From: CAXXOK01 sp963675925
GTDB lineage: Bacteria; Bacillota; Clostridia; Christensenellales; Aristaeellaceae
Length of the DNA: 64,000 nucleotides
Assembly (NCBI GenBank): GCA_963675925.2
Contig: CAXXIB010000006.1
Coordinates: forward strand, 62,001-126,000
Direction: 5' to 3'
Position 1 is the stretch's first letter, and every line of letters starts with the position of its first letter. Shown in pieces: positions 59,184 through 64,000 of the stretch. Position numbers and translations under genes: made by a program. The notes under the pieces are model-generated. The model was not told where the DNA came from and did not search any database. It saw only the letters and a list, made by a program, of their open reading frames with translations.

Positions 59184-61019
59184 ATGAGTAAGATCATCGG
59201 AATCGACTTAGGAACAACCAACAGCTGCGTTGCCGTACTGGAAGGCGGCGAACCTGTTGTCATCCCCAACGCAGAAGGTGCGCGGACTACGCCTTCGGTC
59301 GTTGCCTTTACCAAAGAGGGCGAACGGCTGGTCGGCCAGATTGCCAAGCGTCAGGCCGTAACCAACCCCGACCGTACCGTAATCTCCATCAAGCGTGAAA
59401 TGGGCACAGCCCACAAGGTGGAAATTGACGGCAAGAAATACACCCCGCAGGAAATCAGCGCAATGATCCTGCAAAAGCTGAAAAACGACGCGGAAGCCTA
59501 TCTGGGCGATACCGTATCGCAGGCAGTTATCACCGTACCCGCCTATTTCTCCGACAGCCAGCGCCAGGCCACCAAGGATGCAGGCCGCATCGCGGGGCTT
59601 GAAGTGCTGCGCATCATCAACGAGCCGACGGCGGCATCGCTTGCCTACGGCCTTGACAAGGAAGGCACACAAAAGATTTTGGTGTACGACCTGGGCGGCG
59701 GCACGTTTGATGTCAGCCTCTTGGAAATCGGCGACGGCGTGTTTGAAGTGCTGGCCACCAACGGTAACAACCGCTTGGGCGGCGATGACTTTGACAACCG
59801 CATTATCGACTGGATTGCCGATAACTTCAAAAAAGAGAACGGCATTGACCTTCGCAAAGACCGTATGGCCTATCAGCGCTTGAAGGAAGCTGCCGAAAAA
59901 GCCAAGATCGACCTGTCCGGCGTGATGAGCGCGTCCATCAACCTGCCGTTTATCACGTCCGATCAGAACGGCCCCAAGCACTTGGATATGACCCTGACCC
60001 GTGCCAAGTTTGATGAACTGACCGCCGATTTGGTGGACAAAACCATCGACCCGATGACCAAAGCCCTGAAGGACGCCGGTCTGTCGGCCGACGATATCGA
60101 CAAGGTCATCCTCGTGGGCGGCTCCACGCGTATCCCCGCCGTGCAGGCAGCTGTTAAGAAGATTACCAAGAAAGAGCCTTTCAAGGGCATCAACCCTGAC
60201 GAGTGTGTTGCCGTTGGCGCAGCCATCCAGGGCGGCGTTCTGGGCGGCGACGTGAAAGATGTACTGCTGCTGGATGTTACCCCGCTTTCGCTGGGTCTGG
60301 AAACCGAAGGCCACATCTTCACCCGCCTGATCGAGCGCAACACCACCATTCCTACGACCAAGTCGCAGGTATTCTCCACCGCCGCCGACGGGCAGACCAC
60401 CGTGGAAATCCACGTGCTGCAGGGCGAGCGTCCCATGGCGTACGATAATAAGACCCTGGGCCGTTTCCAGCTGACCGGCATTCCGGCAGCCCCGCGCGGT
60501 GTACCGCAGATCGAAGTGACATTCTCCATCGACCGCAACGGCATTGTAAACGTTAGCGCTAAGGACAACGGCACCGGCAACGAGCAGAAGATTACCATCA
60601 CGGCATCCACTAATATGTCCGAGGAAGAAATCGAAGCCCGCGTGAAGGAAGCCGAACAATTTGCCGAAGACGACAGGAAACGCAAGGAAGAAGTCGAAGT
60701 ATTGAACTCTGCGGACAGCCTGATCTATGAAATGGAAAAGCAGCTCCGTGAAAACGGCGACAAGCTGACCGAAGAAGATAAGGCCACCGTGCAGTCCGAA
60801 CTGGACGAGTTCAAGAAGGTGAAGGAAACCAACGACGCCGAGCAGATCAAAGCCGCCATCGAGCCGCTGACCCAGAAGGTATATGCGATCTTTGGCAAGA
60901 TTTATCAGCAGGAAGGCGCACCGCAGGATGGTGCACCCCAGGACGGTGCCGATATGGGCCAGTCCGGCTCCGTGGAAAACGAAGACGGAACGGTGAATAC
61001 CGACTTTGACGTCGAATAA
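59184..61019 (+). CDS. dnaK: Chaperone DnaK (Hsp70)
   Basis: A 611-residue Hsp70. The phosphate-1 loop IGIDLGTTNSCVAV starts the ATPase domain, VYDLGGGTFDVSLLEI and VILVGGSTRIPAVQ are the other Hsp70 signatures; the linker DVLLLDVTPLSLGLE leads to the substrate-binding domain. The Gram-positive type lacks the roughly 24-residue insertion of proteobacterial DnaK. The C-terminal tail has a short repeat (PQDGAPQDGAD). GGAGGAAC ribosome site. Linked to grpE by 82 bp and followed by a hairpin before dnaJ. Confidence 0.98.
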   Translation: MSKIIGIDLGTTNSCVAVLEGGEPVVIPNAEGARTTPSVVAFTKEGERLVGQIAKRQAVTNPDRTVISIKREMGTAHKVEIDGKKYTPQEISAMILQKLKNDAEAYLGDTVSQAVITVPAYFSDSQRQATKDAGRIAGLEVLRIINEPTAASLAYGLDKEGTQKILVYDLGGGTFDVSLLEIGDGVFEVLATNGNNRLGGDDFDNRIIDWIADNFKKENGIDLRKDRMAYQRLKEAAEKAKIDLSGVMSASINLPFITSDQNGPKHLDMTLTRAKFDELTADLVDKTIDPMTKALKDAGLSADDIDKVILVGGSTRIPAVQAAVKKITKKEPFKGINPDECVAVGAAIQGGVLGGDVKDVLLLDVTPLSLGLETEGHIFTRLIERNTTIPTTKSQVFSTAADGQTTVEIHVLQGERPMAYDNKTLGRFQLTGIPAAPRGVPQIEVTFSIDRNGIVNVSAKDNGTGNEQKITITASTNMSEEEIEARVKEAEQFAEDDRKRKEEVEVLNSADSLIYEMEKQLRENGDKLTEEDKATVQSELDEFKKVKETNDAEQIKAAIEPLTQKVYAIFGKIYQQEGAPQDGAPQDGADMGQSGSVENEDGTVNTDFDVE

Positions 61020-61037
61020 GTCCGACCTGAAACAAGC

Positions 61038-61071
61038 GCCTCGGCAGTGCGGGTTTACCCCCTGCCGGGGC
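61038..61071 (+). other. Hairpin between dnaK and dnaJ
   Basis: A 10-bp stem (GCCTCGGCAG / CTGCCGGGGC, one G-T pair) with a 14-nt loop and no U-run. It may adjust the dnaK to dnaJ ratio by mRNA processing. Confidence 0.5.
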
Positions 61072-61102
61072 ATTTCGCAAGACTAGATAAAGCAGGTGAA
61101 CC

Positions 61103-62173
61103 ATGGCCAAACGCGACTACTATGAAGTGCTCGGCGTGTCCAAGGACGCGACCGATGACGACATCAAAAAAGCATATCGGAAAAAGGCGAAGGAAAGCCA
61201 TCCGGACCTGCACCCCAACGATCACAAAGCCGAGGAACGCTTCAAGGAGATCAACGAAGCCAACGAGGTCTTAAGTGACGCTAAGAAGCGCGCCCAGTAC
61301 GACCGCTACGGCCACGACGGCCCCAATATGCAGGGCTTTGGCGGCGGAGCCGGCGGGTTTCAGGGCTTTGATGGTTTCGGTGATATTAACGATATATTCT
61401 CGTCTATTTTTGGCGGCGGCATGGGGGGCAGAGCCTCGCGCTCTAACGGTCCCGTGCCCGGCGACGATCTGCGCTACGATATGAGCATCACCTTTGAGGA
61501 AGCGGCTTTCGGAACGCAGAAATCCTTTGAATTTTACCGCAACGAAAACTGCGAAGCGTGCAGTGGCAGCGGGGCAAAACCCGGCTCCACCACCAAAACC
61601 TGCCCAACCTGTAACGGCGCGGGTCAGGTTAGAACCGGCGGCGGATTTATGGTCACGGTGCAAACCTGTCCCACCTGCCGCGGTGAAGGTAAGATTGTCT
61701 CCGAAAAGTGCCAGAGCTGCTCGGGAACCGGGCGCGTTCGCAAAAAGCGCAAAGCGACCATCAAGATTCCCGCAGGTATCAATACCGGGCAGACCATCGT
61801 GCTCAACGGCAACGGGGAACCCGGCAAGCGCGGCGGCCCAAATGGCGACCTCTATGTGAGAATCTCCGTTAAACCGCATAGCAGGTTCAAACGCAACGGC
61901 ACTACATTGCTGCTGGATATGGATATCACCATGGTGCAGGCAGCGCTGGGTGCAGATATCCAAGTACCAACGCTCAAAGAATCCGTCAAGTACCGCATAC
62001 CCAGTGGTACGCAGAGCGGCGCAGTATTCCGGCTCAAGGGATACGGAATTCCCAATCTGGGACGATCGGGTAAAGGTGACTTGATGGTTACCGTGCGTGT
62101 GGAAATTCCTAAAAAGCTAAACAACCGGCAGAAAGACCTGCTAAAGCAGTTTGAGGCTGCCTCCAAAAAATAA
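61103..62173 (+). CDS. dnaJ: Chaperone DnaJ (Hsp40)
   Basis: A 356-residue type I J-protein that delivers substrates to DnaK and stimulates its ATPase. The J domain has the HPD motif in ESHPDLHPNDHKAEERF; a Gly/Phe-rich linker (about 75-120) follows, then four zinc-finger repeats CEACSGSG, CPTCNGAG, CPTCRGEG and CQSCSGTG, then the C-terminal barrel. Slightly shorter than the usual 370-380. ATG has AGGTGA. Followed by a hairpin with T-rich tail. Confidence 0.97.
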   Translation: MAKRDYYEVLGVSKDATDDDIKKAYRKKAKESHPDLHPNDHKAEERFKEINEANEVLSDAKKRAQYDRYGHDGPNMQGFGGGAGGFQGFDGFGDINDIFSSIFGGGMGGRASRSNGPVPGDDLRYDMSITFEEAAFGTQKSFEFYRNENCEACSGSGAKPGSTTKTCPTCNGAGQVRTGGGFMVTVQTCPTCRGEGKIVSEKCQSCSGTGRVRKKRKATIKIPAGINTGQTIVLNGNGEPGKRGGPNGDLYVRISVKPHSRFKRNGTTLLLDMDITMVQAALGADIQVPTLKESVKYRIPSGTQSGAVFRLKGYGIPNLGRSGKGDLMVTVRVEIPKKLNNRQKDLLKQFEAASKK

Positions 62174-62180
62174 AACCATA

Positions 62181-62208
62181 GGCTTTTCTGTAACGGAAAA
62201 GCCATTTT
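62181..62208 (+). terminator. Weak terminator after dnaJ
   Basis: GGCTTTTC / GAAAAGCC, 8-bp stem, followed by ATTTT. Probably partial, since prmA starts 18 bp later with no obvious own promoter. Confidence 0.6.
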
Positions 62209-62225
62209 GATATGGAGGGTATAGC

Positions 62226-63167
62226 ATGCAATGGATGGAAGCAATTGTACATACCACCACCGAGGGCAGTGATCTGGTCAGCGATCTTTTGGTGCGCTGC
62301 GGAGCGCTGGGAACGCAGGTGATGGACCGCAAAGACGTAGCCGAGGCCAACAACGATCCCAGTTCGTGGGAACTGTTTGATGAGACTCTGGTCAGCGATA
62401 TGCCACAGGATGTGCAGGTGAAGGCCTGGTTTTCTAAGGAAGACCGCAAAACGCTGGAAACGCTGGACCAGGAGTTTGAAACGCTGAAAAAGCAATCCTC
62501 CGGAATCGACTTTGGCACGCTGCAGGTGGATGTCACCTCAGTTGCGGATGACGACTGGGCCGAAAGCTGGAAGCGGTATTACAAGCCGTTTCGGGTTGGC
62601 AAGCGCTTGATTGTCAAGCCGTCCTGGGAGCCGTTTACACCGGCCGGTAAGGATCTCATCATCGAAATTGATCCCGGCATGGCGTTTGGCACCGGCACGC
62701 ACGAGACCACCAACATGTGTATGGAGCTTTTAGAGACCTATCTGGAAGACGATATGCGCGTGATGGATGTGGGTACCGGCAGCGGCATTTTGGCGATCAC
62801 AGCGGCCAAGCTTGGTGCGGCAGAGGTATTGGCAATTGATGTAGATGCCGATGCCGTGAAAGTCGCTCAGGAGAACATTGAGCGCAATGGCGTGGAGCAA
62901 ACCGCCAAAGCGGTCAAGGGGGATATGGTTCGCGGCGAGGCGATTGATTGCGATTTGGTCGTAGCTAACCTGGTGACGGGCGCGATTACCGTGCTGGCCG
63001 AACCGGTGAAGCGCTTTTTGCGCGTCGGCGGTTATTTTGTGGCTTCCGGCATCATCAGAGAGCGCGAGCAGGAAGCGCTGGATGCCGTGCTCAGTGCCGG
63101 ATTCCAGATACTCGAACGCAAAGAACAGGGTGAATGGGTTGCGCTGTGCGCTAGGAGACAGTCCTGA
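62226..63167 (+). CDS. prmA: Ribosomal protein L11 methyltransferase PrmA
   Basis: A 313-residue SAM-dependent methyltransferase that trimethylates ribosomal protein L11. The PrmA signature IDPGMAFGTGTHETT precedes VMDVGTGSGILAITAAKLGA (SAM motif I) and LVVANLVTGAI, the catalytic NLxx segment where most family members have N(I/L)L. The N-terminal substrate-recognition domain covers about 1-110. ATG has ATGGAGGG upstream. Standard position after dnaJ and 1 bp before rsmE. Confidence 0.96.
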   Translation: MQWMEAIVHTTTEGSDLVSDLLVRCGALGTQVMDRKDVAEANNDPSSWELFDETLVSDMPQDVQVKAWFSKEDRKTLETLDQEFETLKKQSSGIDFGTLQVDVTSVADDDWAESWKRYYKPFRVGKRLIVKPSWEPFTPAGKDLIIEIDPGMAFGTGTHETTNMCMELLETYLEDDMRVMDVGTGSGILAITAAKLGAAEVLAIDVDADAVKVAQENIERNGVEQTAKAVKGDMVRGEAIDCDLVVANLVTGAITVLAEPVKRFLRVGGYFVASGIIREREQEALDAVLSAGFQILERKEQGEWVALCARRQS

Positions 63168-63168
63168 T

Positions 63169-63894
63169 ATGCATCGCTGTGTTCTTGATGGTGTCACCCC
63201 GCCGGCAGTAGGGGATAGCGTGTATCTCTCCGGCGTGGAAAGTGACCATATTTTGAAATCCCTTCGGATGAAACCGGGCGATTCCGTGCAGCTCATCGCA
63301 GCGGAACGCTTGTTTTTGGCCGAAATCAGCGACACCACCGACAGCCGCGTCCTCGTGCGTATTGTGGAAGCATTGCCGTCTCCGGAGCCGTCTGTTAATA
63401 TCACGCTGGTACAGGGGCTGCCCAAAGCCGACAAGCTGGAATGGATCGTGCAAAAGGCAACGGAGCTGGGCGTATACGGCATTCAGCCGGTTGAGATGGC
63501 TCGCTCTGTTGCGCGTATCAGCGGGAAAGACGAGAAAAAGAGGGAGCGCTTGCAGCGTATCGCGCTGGAAGCGGCAAAACAGGCCGGACGCGCCCACATA
63601 CCGGAGGTATTACCGGCCCGGCGGCTGCGTGATGTCGCAAAAACCTTTCAAGGCACAGTGTATGTTGCCTGGGAGGACGAATGCTCGCTGCGCCTGTCAG
63701 AGGCGGTTGCAAACGACAAACCCGCCGACATGACCCTGATCATCGGGCCCGAAGGTGGTATAGCCGCCGATGAGGTGGAGGAGTTGAAGGCGCTGGGTGC
63801 GAAAACCGTAACGATTGGCAAGCGCATCCTCCGCACGGAAACGGCGGGGCTTGTCGCGCTGGCTATATGCCTGACAGCCCTTGGGGAGATGTGA
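63169..63894 (+). CDS. rsmE: 16S rRNA (uracil1498-N3)-methyltransferase RsmE
   Basis: A 241-residue SPOUT-class methyltransferase that modifies U1498 of 16S rRNA. It starts with a PUA-like domain (HRCVLDGVTPPAVGD, ESDHILKSLRMKPGD) and continues with LVQGLPKADKLEWIVQKATE and the C-terminal knot LIIGPEGGIAADEVE and RILRTETAGLVAL, all typical. ATG at 63169 has AGGAGA and overlaps nothing; it is 1 bp after prmA. mtaB follows by 1 bp. Confidence 0.96.
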   Translation: MHRCVLDGVTPPAVGDSVYLSGVESDHILKSLRMKPGDSVQLIAAERLFLAEISDTTDSRVLVRIVEALPSPEPSVNITLVQGLPKADKLEWIVQKATELGVYGIQPVEMARSVARISGKDEKKRERLQRIALEAAKQAGRAHIPEVLPARRLRDVAKTFQGTVYVAWEDECSLRLSEAVANDKPADMTLIIGPEGGIAADEVEELKALGAKTVTIGKRILRTETAGLVALAICLTALGEM

Positions 63895-63895
63895 T

Positions 63896-64000
63896 ATGCC
63901 TAAGACGATCAGGTTTTATACCCTGGGCTGTAAGGTAAACCAGTACGATTCCGAAGCGATGCTGGAACAGTTTTTACAAAGCGGCTATACCCCGGCTAAA
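63896..64000 (+). CDS. mtaB: MtaB-type tRNA methylthiotransferase, 5' end only
   Basis: The first 35 codons are present, with RFYTLGCKVNQYDSEAM, the N-terminal Cys-containing motif of MtaB/MiaB/RimO methylthiotransferases; the GCKVNQYDSE form is typical of MtaB, which makes ms2t6A at position 37 of tRNA. Position right after rsmE is the common Bacillota order. The rest lies beyond the window. Confidence 0.88.
   Translation, partial: MPKTIRFYTLGCKVNQYDSEAMLEQFLQSGYTPAK

Noticed and set aside
59208..61073. 621-codon reverse-strand open frame opposite dnaK
   Set aside because: Antisense open frames opposite dnaK are a known codon-usage artefact; low-complexity His/Gly/Leu content and no ribosome site.
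1..64000. CRISPR arrays, insertion sequences, prophage or rRNA
   Set aside because: No regularly spaced repeats, transposase or integrase genes, terminal inverted repeats around a gene, or rRNA sequence were seen.

Overview
The window reads as chromosome of a Bacillota, most likely a clostridial lineage. The evidence is the gene order lepA / hemW-hrcA-grpE-dnaK-dnaJ-prmA-rsmE-mtaB with a perfect CIRCE operator, SigA-type promoters, strong GGAGG ribosome sites with frequent TTG starts, and U-run terminators. Base composition is moderately GC-rich (impression, not computed). I see no phage, IS, CRISPR or rRNA; one tRNA-Pro(GGG) is present. A more precise placement (for example Christensenellales-like) is only a guess.

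Layout. 1-3.7 kb: partial degV, a nitroreductase, uppP, a phosphofructokinase with an unusual active-site combination, tRNA-Pro. 3.8-9.7 kb (minus): a nitronate-monooxygenase/FabK-like gene, then a compact sodium-pumping NADH:quinone reductase operon nqrBCDEF with no nqrA beside it, an unknown 152-residue gene at its 3' end and a long, probably structured leader. 9.9-17.9 kb: sugar system 1, made of a LacI regulator, binding protein, RbsA-type ATPase, two RbsC-type permeases and a FucU/RbsD mutarotase on the minus strand, with an RpiB-like isomerase and a GATase1-like protein at the far end. 18.1-19.1 kb: arginase.

19.5-30.9 kb (plus): sugar system 2. A LacI gene leads a single long operon, with a consensus promoter framed by two AGTAA-N4-TTACT operators. 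It encodes a binding protein, ATPase and permease, then seven enzymes: Gfo/Idh dehydrogenase, TIM-barrel isomerase, HAD phosphatase, deoxyhypusine-synthase-like protein, HldE/PfkB-like kinase, ROK kinase and GmhA-like sugar-phosphate isomerase. This is the most unusual block: heptose-type enzymes wired to a sugar importer.

30.9-43.7 kb (minus): a CUT1 importer operon (binding protein, two permeases) ending in an MFS gene, a membrane-anchored AraC regulator, and four alpha/beta-hydrolase-type genes, one of which lacks its catalytic serine and histidine and one of which has two hydrolase domains. 44-50 kb: a secreted low-complexity protein, a ZIP metal transporter divergent from a radical SAM protein, a VOC protein, and an NfrB-like glycosyltransferase with a probable c-di-GMP-binding MshEN domain. 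50-53.9 kb: a two-gene ABC exporter with paired operators exactly 100 bp apart. 54-64 kb: lepA and the heat-shock/translation supra-operon, running off the right edge inside mtaB.

Recurring themes: LacI genes sit first in the operons they probably control; each of the three import operons has a GC hairpin just after its binding-protein gene, which would let that protein be made in excess; and none of the three binding proteins has a lipobox cysteine, which is unexpected for a single-membrane Gram-positive cell.
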